Shown: piece after piece, positions 1 through 5,441 of the stretch
Layout: every line of letters starts with the position of its first letter
How positions within the stretch are numbered: position 1 is the stretch's first letter
NCBI GenBank assembly: GCA_900549945.1
Contig: URQJ01000139.1
Span: 1 to 5,441 of the forward strand
DNA length: 5,441 nucleotides
Source of the DNA: an uncultured Oscillospiraceae bacterium
GTDB taxonomy: Bacteria; Bacillota; Clostridia; Oscillospirales; Acutalibacteraceae
Reading direction: 5' to 3'
Notes under the pieces: generated by a model
Told to the model about the DNA's origin: nothing
The model's input: only the letters and a program-made list of their open reading frames with translations
Databases searched by the model: none
Position numbers and translations under genes: made by a program

Positions 1-34
1 ATTTATATGTCGATAGTTTCTTGACATTACAAAT

Positions 35-83
35 CCTCCTATGGTAGCCGTTCTAATTCTACCATAGGAGGTCTCTTTTTTCT
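35..83 (+). terminator. Intrinsic terminator of an off-window plus-strand gene
   Basis: A perfect 13-bp inverted repeat (35-47 with 59-71) encloses an 11-base loop and is followed by a T-rich run at 74-83, with six consecutive T at 76-81. The T run lies only on the plus-strand side; the other flank reads ATTTGT on the minus strand, so this terminates plus-strand transcription coming from left of the window. The preceding bases contain short in-frame stops (for example TGA at 22-24), so the upstream gene probably ends at or before the left edge. The stem happens to contain AGGAGG, which I read as part of the hairpin and not as a ribosome site. Confidence 0.85.
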
Positions 84-398
84 ATTGTCCGTTTTTTATG
101 GACTTGTGCACGACAAGACGATCCATATCCCTGTGGCTGAGCAGATCCTCCGCCTGCACCGTATACCCTGCATGGCGCATGGCGGTGCAGTATCCGTCAA
201 ACCGCGCCTGCTCGGAGCTGAGGAAGAAATCAAGCTCACGAAGCGGATCCTCCTGTGCCCCAGCTTTAAAAGCGCCTCTACGGCCTGCATCGAAGCGTCC
301 GTGTTGTCGCAGCCGACAAAATACGGGCACGGATTTTCCGCATCGTACCGGTCGATTATCTGATGCGGATGCCCGCTCCCCCTTGCCTCCTCTCTTTT
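82..398 (-). pseudogene. Decayed LacI/PurR-family transcriptional regulator fragment
   Basis: Two minus-strand frames together spell the effector-binding domain of a LacI-family repressor. One frame gives DRYDAENPCPYFVGCDN (353-303) followed by AVEALLKLGHRRIRFV (284-237), which carries the family pattern DN-x-AV-x-L-x-x-LGHRRI-x-F. The sequence then continues in another frame as FFLSSEQARFDGYCTAM (228-178), matching the usual next segment with its R-x-x-GY. Moving between frames needs a net one-base loss around 240-230. The first frame has stops at 399-404 just upstream. No N-terminal helix-turn-helix is visible in the expected place, and the second frame ends at TAG 82-84, far short of the roughly 330-residue family length. 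A single sequencing error would therefore not restore it. The family call rests on motif memory; the left limit is the stop codon and the right limit is approximate. Confidence 0.65.
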
Positions 399-571
399 TT
401 ATCAGCCACACCCCTGCATAGATCGGCTGTCTGCACCGCCGCCCGCTGCATGCGGCATAAACGAAGGGCGCGCAAAGTTTTGCCCACGCCCCCCTCATCT
501 GCAATCCGCTCTGTATCTCCGCCCCCCGTTTCAGCGTGCGTTCTTCCGGCGCGCGGAAACACGGCCGGGAT

Positions 572-618
572 CGGCGGCACTGCTATACGCCGCCGTACAC
601 CCGCCGGGGTTTCGGCGG
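572..618. repeat. Two GC-rich hairpins downstream of the XRE gene
   Basis: A 7-bp perfect stem (572-578 with 589-595, 10-base loop) and a 6-bp perfect stem (601-606 with 613-618, 6-base loop) sit side by side. The nearer one begins 7 bases past the stop codon of the minus-strand XRE gene. Neither is followed by a T run on either strand, so they are not standard intrinsic terminators. They could slow transcription or protect an mRNA 3' end. The stretch from 399 to about 571 between them and the regulator fossil contains overlapping open frames but nothing I recognise as a gene. Confidence 0.4.
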
Positions 619-624
619 AGGGGA

Positions 625-888
625 TCAGCTCCGCCGTTCGATCTCCTCGGCCGCTCTGCGGAAATCCCGCAAAAAATCCATGACCCAGTCGTTGTCCTCC
701 TCCGAAAGCAGGAACATGGCCGGCAGCAGGGAAAAGCAGTAGCGCCCCTGCTTCAGGTCGTTGTAGGCGCGCGGCGTCACATGCAGCAGCTCGGCCATTT
801 CCTCCTGCGACAGCCCCTTCTCTGTGCGGATTTCCTCCGCTCTTTTGGAGAACATTTCCTTCAATACGGCTTTAAAATCATCGCTCAT
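625..888 (-). CDS. XRE-family helix-turn-helix transcriptional regulator (small)
   Basis: This encodes an 87-residue protein made almost entirely of one XRE/Cro-type DNA-binding domain. Helix 1 covers about residues 5-23, the helix-turn-helix is SQEEMAELLHV (27-37) followed by TPRAYNDLKQGR (38-49) as recognition helix, and the FSLLPAMFLL segment (52-61) supplies the fourth core helix. An acidic/basic amphipathic tail (63-87) may help dimerisation. The ATG start is supported by a strong ribosome site, GGAGGT (complement of 898-903), nine bases upstream. No effector or protease domain is present, so the likely role is a cytoplasmic DNA-binding repressor or switch; its targets are unknown. It stands alone: no toxin, phage or conjugation gene is adjacent in the window. 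An AT-rich leader with a palindrome lies upstream and could be its own operator. An antitoxin role is possible but unsupported, since no partner gene is seen. Confidence 0.85.
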   Translation of the reverse strand: MSDDFKAVLKEMFSKRAEEIRTEKGLSQEEMAELLHVTPRAYNDLKQGRYCFSLLPAMFLLSEEDNDWVMDFLRDFRRAAEEIERRS

Positions 889-945
889 TTTGACAAGACC
901 TCCATTTTTCGACTATTTTCATGGAAATCTTACCTTATTCTTAAT

Positions 946-969
946 GGAAGCACTATGAAGTGCACTTCC
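946..969. repeat. Palindrome upstream of XRE gene, candidate operator
   Basis: GAAGTGCACTTC at 957-968 is a perfect 12-bp palindrome. It lies inside a larger imperfect dyad: GGAAGCAC at 946-953 can pair with GTGCACTTCC at 960-969 with a two-base bulge. The block therefore contains several copies of a GTGC/GCAC half-site. It sits about 60-80 bases before the XRE start codon, where an autoregulatory operator would be expected. The palindrome is directly seen; its use as an operator is inference. Confidence 0.45.
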
Positions 970-1012
970 TAACTTTCAGAGCGCTGGATTTTTTATAAAG
1001 TATATTTTTCTT

Positions 1013-1040
1013 ATTATCGGAACACCTTACTGCCGTACAA
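1013..1040 (-). promoter_or_regulatory. Possible promoter for the XRE gene
   Basis: On the minus strand, TTGTAC (complement of 1035-1040) and GATAAT (complement of 1013-1018) are separated by 16 bases. The -10 matches five of six consensus positions and the -35 only three. This start would leave a leader of about 115 bases containing the palindrome. An alternative -10, TAAGAT at 927-932, is closer to the gene but has no acceptable -35. I cannot choose between them with confidence. Confidence 0.3.
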
Positions 1041-1173
1041 ATCCTGTTTTCCGAACCTCTGTAAATTCGGCTGAGCACCGTTTTCTCTATACGTCGATTC
1101 TGCTTTGCAGGCCGGGCATAAAAACACAGGCTGCGGTGTACTTGCGCGCGGGCCTGACGCGCCTTAAAATCAC

Positions 1174-1222
1174 AAAAAAATCCGGGAACCGCACCGCCTA
1201 AACGGCGTCGGTTCCCGGATTT
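1174..1222 (-). terminator. Intrinsic terminator of the ABC exporter operon
   Basis: A perfect 12-bp GC-rich stem (1180-1191 with 1209-1220), extendable by two A-T pairs, is capped by an inner four-pair helix (1195-1198 with 1204-1207). On the minus strand it is followed at once by seven T (complement of 1174-1180). It begins about ten bases after the stop codon of the second exporter gene. The plus-strand side also has a T-rich stretch (1219-1227), so it may work in both directions, although no plus-strand gene is seen arriving from the left. Confidence 0.9.
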
Positions 1223-1231
1223 CTTTTATAC

Positions 1232-3004
1232 TTAGGAGGGCTGGAACTGGCTGTTGTACAGCTCGCTGTAGAAGCCGCCCTTCTCGAGCAGCGCCTCGTG
1301 CCGCCCCTGCTCGATGATTTTTCCGTCGCGCATGACGAGGATCAGCGACGCGTTGCGCACGGTGGAGAGCCGGTGCGCGACGACGAAGCTCGTGCGGCCC
1401 TGCATCAGCTTGTCAAACGCCTCCTGTACCTGCAATTCCGTGCGCGTATCGATGCTCGAGGTAGCCTCGTCGAGAATCAGCATCGGCGGCAGGCAGAGAA
1501 TCACGCGCGTGATGCACAAAAGCTGCTTCTGCCCCTGGCTGATGCTGTCCTCATGCAGGACGGTGTCGAGCCCCTGCGGCAGCCGCTCGATAAACTCCCA
1601 GCTGTGCGCCTCCTTCGCCGCCCGGATGATCTCCTCCTCCGCGGCGTCCGGCCGGCCGAAGCAGATGTTGTCGCGCACGGTGCCCTGCTTGATCCACGTA
1701 TCCTGCAAAACCATGCCGTAGCAGCCGCGCAGCGCATGGCGGGAGAGCGTTTCGATCGGGCGCCCGTCTACGGCGATGCTGCCGCCGTCCACATCGTAGA
1801 AGCGCATCAGAAGGTTGATGAACGTCGTCTTGCCGCAGCCGGTCGGCCCCACGATAGCGACGCGCATGCCCGGCTCCACGTGCAGGCTGAAGTTCTCGAT
1901 CAGCCTGCGGCTCTTGTTGTAGCTGAAATCGACATTGCAGATATCGACCTCGCCCCGCACGTTTTCGACCGTGCCGTCCGCATCCGGGCTTTCCGGCTGC
2001 TCCTCAAGCAGCGCAAAGATGCGCGCGGCGCAGGCGAGCGCGTTCTGCATCTCCGTGACGACCGAGCTGATGTCGTTGAACGGCTTCATATACTGGTTCG
2101 CATACGAGAGCAGAACCGCGAGCCCACCGACCGACAGGGCCCCGCCGGGGATCAGGAATGCGCCGACAAGCGCGACGCCCGCATAAATCACGTTGTTGAC
2201 AAAGCGCGTGGAGGGGTTTGTCAGGCTACTGTAGAAAACAGCCTGCTGGCTGCACTGGCGCAGCTCTTCGTTGACCTCGGCAAACCGCTTCGAGGCCTTC
2301 TTCTCATACCCGAACGCGCGCACAACTTTCTGGCTGCCGATCATCTCCTCGATCAGCGCCGTCTGGCGGCCGCGCGTCTCGCTCTGCTTGCGGAACATGC
2401 TGTACGAGCGCGAGGCGATGAATTTCGCCACAAGGAAGCTGATCGGCGTGAGCACGATCACCATCAGCGTGATCCAGAAATTTTTGGAGAACATGAACAC
2501 CAGCGTCGCCGCCACCGTCACGACGCCCGAGAAAAGCTGCGTGAAGCCGAGCAGCAGTCCGTCGGACAAAATGCCCGTATCCGCGATGACACGGCTGACG
2601 ATGTCGCCGGTGCTGTGCCGGTCGAGATACGAGAGCGGCAGCTTCTGGATGTGCCGGATCGCGTGCGCGCGCAGGTCCTGCACGATGCGGTACGTCATGC
2701 GGTTGTTCAGAAGGCTCATCACCCACGAGGCCAGCGCCGAAACCGCGACGACGATCAGAACCTGCCGCAGGTAGACCCACATCGCGTCAAAATCGACGCG
2801 GTGCGCCGCAACGATCTCGTCGATCGCCGCGCCGAACAGAATCGGCACGTAAAGCTGCAAAATCACGGACGCCGCCGCGAGCAGAACACTCAGCACCAAA
2901 AACAGCTTGTACCGGCCGATGAACTTCAACAGCTTTTTCAGCACCGCGAGGCTGTTCTTTCCGTCAAAGCCCTTTTTCTGCTTTGCATTCGCGTTATTTT
3001 TCAT
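1232..3004 (-). CDS. ABC exporter half-transporter, catalytically canonical subunit
   Basis: This 590-residue protein is a full-length ABC-B type half-transporter: a membrane domain with about six helices (near 33-60, 80-99, 150-172, 175-195, 268-288 and 290-308) fused to an ATPase domain (about 350-590). It shows Walker A GPTGCGKT (386-393), Q-loop Gln434, Walker B ending LILDEATSS with catalytic Glu513, and switch His544 in VVAHRLST. The signature reads ISQGQ (488-492), not LSGGQ. It should pair in the cytoplasmic membrane with the product of the gene just upstream and use ATP to drive substrate export; the substrate (drug, peptide or lipid) cannot be read from sequence. Its ATG lies inside the end of the upstream gene, an 11-base overlap, with only a weak AAGGCGG-like ribosome site, which suggests translational coupling and equal production of both halves. 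Closest known layouts are TM288 and BmrD-like subunits. Confidence 0.93.
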   Translation of the reverse strand: MKNNANAKQKKGFDGKNSLAVLKKLLKFIGRYKLFLVLSVLLAAASVILQLYVPILFGAAIDEIVAAHRVDFDAMWVYLRQVLIVVAVSALASWVMSLLNNRMTYRIVQDLRAHAIRHIQKLPLSYLDRHSTGDIVSRVIADTGILSDGLLLGFTQLFSGVVTVAATLVFMFSKNFWITLMVIVLTPISFLVAKFIASRSYSMFRKQSETRGRQTALIEEMIGSQKVVRAFGYEKKASKRFAEVNEELRQCSQQAVFYSSLTNPSTRFVNNVIYAGVALVGAFLIPGGALSVGGLAVLLSYANQYMKPFNDISSVVTEMQNALACAARIFALLEEQPESPDADGTVENVRGEVDICNVDFSYNKSRRLIENFSLHVEPGMRVAIVGPTGCGKTTFINLLMRFYDVDGGSIAVDGRPIETLSRHALRGCYGMVLQDTWIKQGTVRDNICFGRPDAAEEEIIRAAKEAHSWEFIERLPQGLDTVLHEDSISQGQKQLLCITRVILCLPPMLILDEATSSIDTRTELQVQEAFDKLMQGRTSFVVAHRLSTVRNASLILVMRDGKIIEQGRHEALLEKGGFYSELYNSQFQPS

Positions 3005-4772
3005 TCAGATCGCCGCCTTTCTGCCCCGCCGCGCGGTTTTCGTATGCCGCGCGCTCCTCGGGGAACTGCGAGAAGTAGATTTCCCGGTAGACGCCGCAGC
3101 TTTCCATCAGCTCATCGTGCGTGCCCTGCCCGGCCAGCCGGCCGTTGCCGAGCACGAGGATGTGGTCCGCCTGCCGAATGCCTGCGATGCGCTGCGAAAC
3201 GAGGAATGTCGTCGTCTTATCGCCGAGCCCGCGGATCGCCCTGCGCAGCGCGGCGTCCGTCGCAAAGTCCAGCGCGCTGGCACTGTCGTCGAGGATCAGG
3301 ATCTCCGGCTTTTTGACGAGCGCGCGGGCGATGGTCAGCCGCTGCTTCTGGCCGCCCGAGAGGTTCCGGCCGCCCTGCTCCAGCTCAAAATCGAGCGCGC
3401 CCGGCTTCGAGCGCACAACCTCCGCGGCCTGCGCCGTCGAAAGGGCGTCCCAGAGCGCGCCGTCATCAGCGTTTTCGCCGCCCCACTTGAGGTTTTCCCG
3501 GATGGTGCCCTGAAACAGCACGGGCTTCTGCTGGACGATGCCGACCTTTTCGCACAGCGCCTCCCGGGTGTAGCGCCGCACATCCCGGCCGCCGATCCGC
3601 ACGCAGCCGGAAACCGCGTCGTAAAAGCGCGGGATCAGGCTGACCAGCGTCGTCTTGCCGCTGCCCGTGCCGCCGATAATGCCGACCGTCTGCCCCTTTT
3701 TCACGGTGAAGCTGATATCGCTGAGGCTCGGCGCGCCGGCGCCCTTATAGGTGAAGGTGACGTTCTGGAACTGCACGGCGTCCTCGCCTTCCTCGCCCGC
3801 AGCCCCGCCGTTTTCCGAATAGGTCATGCTCGTTTTCACCTGCAAAACACCCGCAACGCGGTCTGCGCACGCCATCGACTTGTTCAGCGTGATAATCAGC
3901 GACGCGAGCTTGATCAGCTCGACAATGATCTGCAGCATGTAGTTGTAAAGCGCGACGACCTGCCCCTGCTGCATGCCGCCGAGGTTGACCTCCACCGACG
4001 CCTGCCCGATCAAAAACACCGTCGCGAGATTGATGAGCACGTAGGTGAGCGGGTTGAGCAGCGCCGAAATGCGGCCCACAAACTCGTTCAGCTTTGTCAG
4101 CGCGCGGTTGCTCTCCTCAAACTCCGCGACCGACTGCGCCTCGCGGCGGAACGCGCGGATCACGCGCACGCCGGTCAGGTTTTCGCGCGTCAGGCCCGTC
4201 ACACGGTCCAAGCCGGACTGCGCCTTCTTGAACAGCGGGATACTGACCAGCATGATGAAAAAGGTGACCGCCAGCAGCACCGGGATCGACACCGCGAAAA
4301 TGACGGCGCAGCGGGCGTTGATCGTAAAGGCCATGACCATCGCGCCGACGACGATGAACGGGCTGCGCAGCAAAAGGCGCAAGCCCATGTTCAGGCCGTT
4401 CTGCACCTGATTCACGTCGTCGGTCAGCCGCGTGATCAGCGTGTCGCTGCCGATCGTGTCGAGTTCCGTAAAGGAGAGCGTCTGCACGTGGTCGAACACG
4501 GCCTGACGCAGGGATGCGGCAAAGCCGACGCTCGCCTTCGCCGCGAAGAACTGCGCGGTAAAGCTGCACCCCATGCCGACGGCGGCCATCAGCAGCAGAA
4601 TCAAAAAGCAAACGACGATATACTGCCGGTTGCCGGTCGCCACGCCGACGTCGATCATCTGCGCCACAACCAGCGGCACAAGCAGGTCGAACACGACCTC
4701 CAGCAGTTTGAAGAGCGGCGCGAGCACGCTTTCCTTCTTATACTGCTTCAGATAAACTGCAAGACTTCTCAT
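2994..4772 (-). CDS. ABC exporter half-transporter, degenerate-site subunit
   Basis: This 592-residue half-transporter is the first gene of the operon. The membrane domain (about 1-310) has hydrophobic segments near 15-40, 52-77, 135-152, 155-178, 240-258 and 275-297; the ATPase domain follows (about 332-570). Walker A is GGTGSGKT (367-374), Q-loop Gln414, and the signature is a perfect LSGGQ (471-475). Walker B reads LILDDSAS, so Asp496 replaces the catalytic Glu, and the switch His is replaced by Gln527 in LVSQR. These two changes, together with the YREIYFSQF tail, are typical of the TM287-like subunit of heterodimeric exporters. I start it at the ATG at 4772, where GGAG (complement of 4781-4784) lies eight bases upstream and the protein begins directly with the usual elbow helix. 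A TTG ten codons earlier is open but has no comparable ribosome site. A short charged tail (571-592) follows the ATPase domain. Confidence 0.93.
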   Translation of the reverse strand: MRSLAVYLKQYKKESVLAPLFKLLEVVFDLLVPLVVAQMIDVGVATGNRQYIVVCFLILLLMAAVGMGCSFTAQFFAAKASVGFAASLRQAVFDHVQTLSFTELDTIGSDTLITRLTDDVNQVQNGLNMGLRLLLRSPFIVVGAMVMAFTINARCAVIFAVSIPVLLAVTFFIMLVSIPLFKKAQSGLDRVTGLTRENLTGVRVIRAFRREAQSVAEFEESNRALTKLNEFVGRISALLNPLTYVLINLATVFLIGQASVEVNLGGMQQGQVVALYNYMLQIIVELIKLASLIITLNKSMACADRVAGVLQVKTSMTYSENGGAAGEEGEDAVQFQNVTFTYKGAGAPSLSDISFTVKKGQTVGIIGGTGSGKTTLVSLIPRFYDAVSGCVRIGGRDVRRYTREALCEKVGIVQQKPVLFQGTIRENLKWGGENADDGALWDALSTAQAAEVVRSKPGALDFELEQGGRNLSGGQKQRLTIARALVKKPEILILDDSASALDFATDAALRRAIRGLGDKTTTFLVSQRIAGIRQADHILVLGNGRLAGQGTHDELMESCGVYREIYFSQFPEERAAYENRAAGQKGGDLNEK

Positions 4773-4807
4773 GTTTCTGACTCCATTCTTTTTTCTTGAC
4801 AATCTAT

Positions 4808-4836
4808 AGTATAATCGTTTATCATCAATATGGATA
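4808..4836 (-). promoter_or_regulatory. Predicted promoter of the ABC exporter operon
   Basis: On the minus strand, TATACT (complement of 4808-4813) matches the -10 consensus at five of six positions and would give a leader of about 30 bases before the ribosome site. Seventeen bases further up, the -35 position reads TATCCA (complement of 4831-4836), only three of six. A good -10 with a poor -35 is common for promoters that need an activator, and the -35 lies inside the inverted repeat at 4826-4842. Position is seen; activator dependence is inferred. Confidence 0.45.
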
Positions 4837-4842
4837 ATATTG
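4826..4842. promoter_or_regulatory. Inverted repeat in divergent intergenic region, candidate LysR operator
   Basis: CAATAT (4826-4831) and ATATTG (4837-4842) form a perfect inverted repeat around a 5-base centre. It lies between the divergent LysR and exporter genes and covers the predicted -35 hexamers of both. LysR-family proteins usually bind AT-rich interrupted dyads of roughly this size. It is not a strict T-N11-A box about its own centre (that spacing gives A-N11-T), so the assignment rests on position and symmetry. Confidence 0.45.
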
Positions 4843-4860
4843 TTTTTATGCCTTTATAAT
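4831..4860 (+). promoter_or_regulatory. Predicted promoter of the LysR-family gene
   Basis: TGGATA (4831-4836, four of six) and a perfect TATAAT (4855-4860) are 18 bases apart. Transcription would begin near 4867, leaving about 20 bases before the ribosome site GGAGGG at 4888-4893. The -35 hexamer is the exact complement of the exporter promoter's -35 position, so the two promoters would be back to back. Confidence 0.5.
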
Positions 4861-4865
4861 ATAAA
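4853..4865. repeat. 13-base perfect inverted repeat over the LysR -10 region
   Basis: TTTATA (4853-4858), a central A, then TATAAA (4860-4865) is a perfect AT-only inverted repeat that spans the predicted -10 hexamer. It could be a second, lower-affinity regulator site or simply a consequence of AT-rich promoter sequence; the low complexity makes the second reading quite likely. Confidence 0.3.
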
Positions 4866-4900
4866 TTTCGTATCAAAAATGGAGAACGGAGGGACTTGCC

Positions 4901-5441
4901 TTGGAGCTCAGACAGCTCGAATACTTTCGCACGATCGCGGATACCGGAAGCATCAACGAAGCCGCGCGGCGGCTGAATATGTCCCAGCCGCCGCTGAGTT
5001 ATCAGATCCGCCAGCTCGAGGATGAGCTGCACGTCCGCCTGTTTGAGCGGAGCCGCCGGGGCGTCGTGCTTACCGAGGCCGGGCGGCTCTTGTACAGCCG
5101 GGCAGCCAACCTGCTCGATTACGCGCGCTCCACGCAGCTCGAAATCGCAAAGGCCGGGCGCAAGCGCGTGCTGCGTCTGGGTGTCACACCGACGACGGTC
5201 AGCACCGTGATGCCGGCCGTCGCGGCGTTCGCAAAGAAAAACCCGGACGTCAACTTCGAGGTGCACGACGGCAGCACATACACACTGTACGACTACCTGC
5301 TCGAGGGCATCATCGAAATCTCCGTCGCGCGCACGCCGCTCCGGCTCGACGAGGTGGAGGCCGCCGCTCTGAGAACAGAGCCGATGATCGCGGTCTCCGC
5401 CCCGGGAGCGCAGGCGGAAGCCGCCGAGCCGCTGCGCCTCG
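4901..5441 (+). CDS. LysR-family transcriptional regulator (3' end beyond window)
   Basis: The first 180 residues of a LysR-type regulator are present; the family is normally about 290-310 residues, so roughly 40% is cut off by the window edge. The N-terminus is the classic winged helix-turn-helix: LEYFRTIADTGSINEAARRL, then MSQPPLSYQIRQLEDEL (28-43) as recognition region, LFERSRRGVVLTEAG (47-61) as wing, then the linker helix (about 62-87). The effector-binding domain begins at LRLGVTPTT (91-99). The start is a TTG at 4901, chosen because GGAGGG (4888-4893) lies seven bases upstream and the protein then begins exactly like family members. An ATG at 4879 is in another frame. The gene diverges from the ABC exporter operon across 128 bases, the usual LysR arrangement with its target, so control of the exporter and of itself is likely. 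The effector cannot be predicted. Confidence 0.93.
   Translation, partial: MELRQLEYFRTIADTGSINEAARRLNMSQPPLSYQIRQLEDELHVRLFERSRRGVVLTEAGRLLYSRAANLLDYARSTQLEIAKAGRKRVLRLGVTPTTVSTVMPAVAAFAKKNPDVNFEVHDGSTYTLYDYLLEGIIEISVARTPLRLDEVEAAALRTEPMIAVSAPGAQAEAAEPLRL

Larger units (their letters stand above)
889..1173. other. Intergenic gap between exporter operon end and XRE gene
   Basis: I find no gene here on either strand. The part next to the XRE gene (about 889-1040) is AT-rich and holds its ribosome site, a palindrome and a possible promoter. The remainder (about 1041-1173) is more GC-rich and shows only weak scattered repeats, such as CAGGCC at 1108-1113 facing GGCCTG at 1151-1156. There is no tRNA-like fold and no recognisable riboswitch. 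Confidence 0.6.

Noticed and set aside
66..100. AGGAGG (66-71) as a ribosome site for a plus-strand frame near 98
   Set aside because: It is the 3' arm of the terminator stem and is more than 25 bases from the nearest ATG.
82..504. A 140-codon minus-strand frame taken as an intact gene
   Set aside because: Only its last third resembles a LacI-family protein, and the immediately preceding family motif is in a different frame, so it is better read as part of a pseudogene.
430..580. A minus-strand segment reading RIADEGGVGKT, which resembles the start of a LacI helix-turn-helix
   Set aside because: It is in a third frame and only about 50 codons from the DRYD motif, where about 130 are expected. 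It could be a deleted remnant, but chance is as likely.
890..919. Plus-strand TTGACA (890-895) with TATTTT (914-919)
   Set aside because: The -10 is weak and no plus-strand gene follows; the TTGACA overlaps the spacer between the XRE ribosome site and start codon.
1298..3316. A 672-codon plus-strand open frame opposite the second exporter gene
   Set aside because: It lies antisense to a full set of ABC motifs, its translation is rich in Arg, Ala, His and Asp with no domain, and such frames are expected opposite GC-rich genes with strong third-position bias.
2907..4799. A 630-codon plus-strand open frame opposite the first exporter gene
   Set aside because: Same reason: it mirrors the codon structure of the ABC gene, has low-complexity charged composition, and no ribosome site or promoter.
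4770..4802. TTG at 4802 as the start of the first exporter subunit, adding ten residues
   Set aside because: The ATG at 4772 has a well-spaced GGAG and begins directly at the conserved elbow helix, and the TTG would lie almost on the predicted transcription start.
4796..4815. Plus-strand TTGACA (4796-4801) and TATAAT (4810-4815) as a promoter
   Set aside because: The spacing is only 8 bases, far too short for a housekeeping sigma factor.

Overview
The window looks like a piece of a GC-rich Firmicutes chromosome, probably a clostridial gut-type lineage. The evidence is protein flavour (TM287/TM288-like exporter halves, a short XRE regulator), strong GGAGG-type ribosome sites, and AT-rich promoter gaps between GC-rich genes. 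This placement is an inference; no rRNA or marker gene is present. I saw no mobile element, CRISPR array, tRNA or phage gene.

Layout. Bases 1-83 hold the tail of something off the left edge, ending in a clear plus-strand intrinsic terminator. Bases 82-398 (minus) carry the decayed remains of a LacI/PurR-type regulator: recognisable sugar-binding-domain motifs broken by a frameshift, with no DNA-binding head and no C-terminal lobe. Bases 399-624 have no convincing gene, only two GC-rich hairpins. A short intact XRE helix-turn-helix gene follows (625-888, minus). The gap behind it (889-1173) holds an AT-rich stretch with a 12-bp perfect palindrome, which may be its operator.

The core is a two-gene minus-strand operon, 4772 to 1232, encoding the two halves of a heterodimeric ABC exporter. 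The genes overlap by 11 bases and end in a strong terminator just after the second stop. The first half has a degenerate nucleotide site (Asp for the catalytic Glu, Gln for the switch His). The second half has the intact catalytic residues but an altered signature motif. Together they should form one working and one degenerate ATP site, as in TM287/TM288 and BmrC/BmrD.

A LysR-family regulator starts divergently at 4901 and runs off the right edge. The 128-base gap between it and the exporter contains predicted back-to-back promoters whose -35 hexamers coincide, centred on a perfect inverted repeat. The simplest reading is that the LysR protein controls both itself and the exporter.

This is a fairly ordinary regulator-plus-exporter region. 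I did not find an undescribed system; the points worth a second look are the shared regulatory dyad, the regulator fossil, and the palindrome upstream of the XRE gene.
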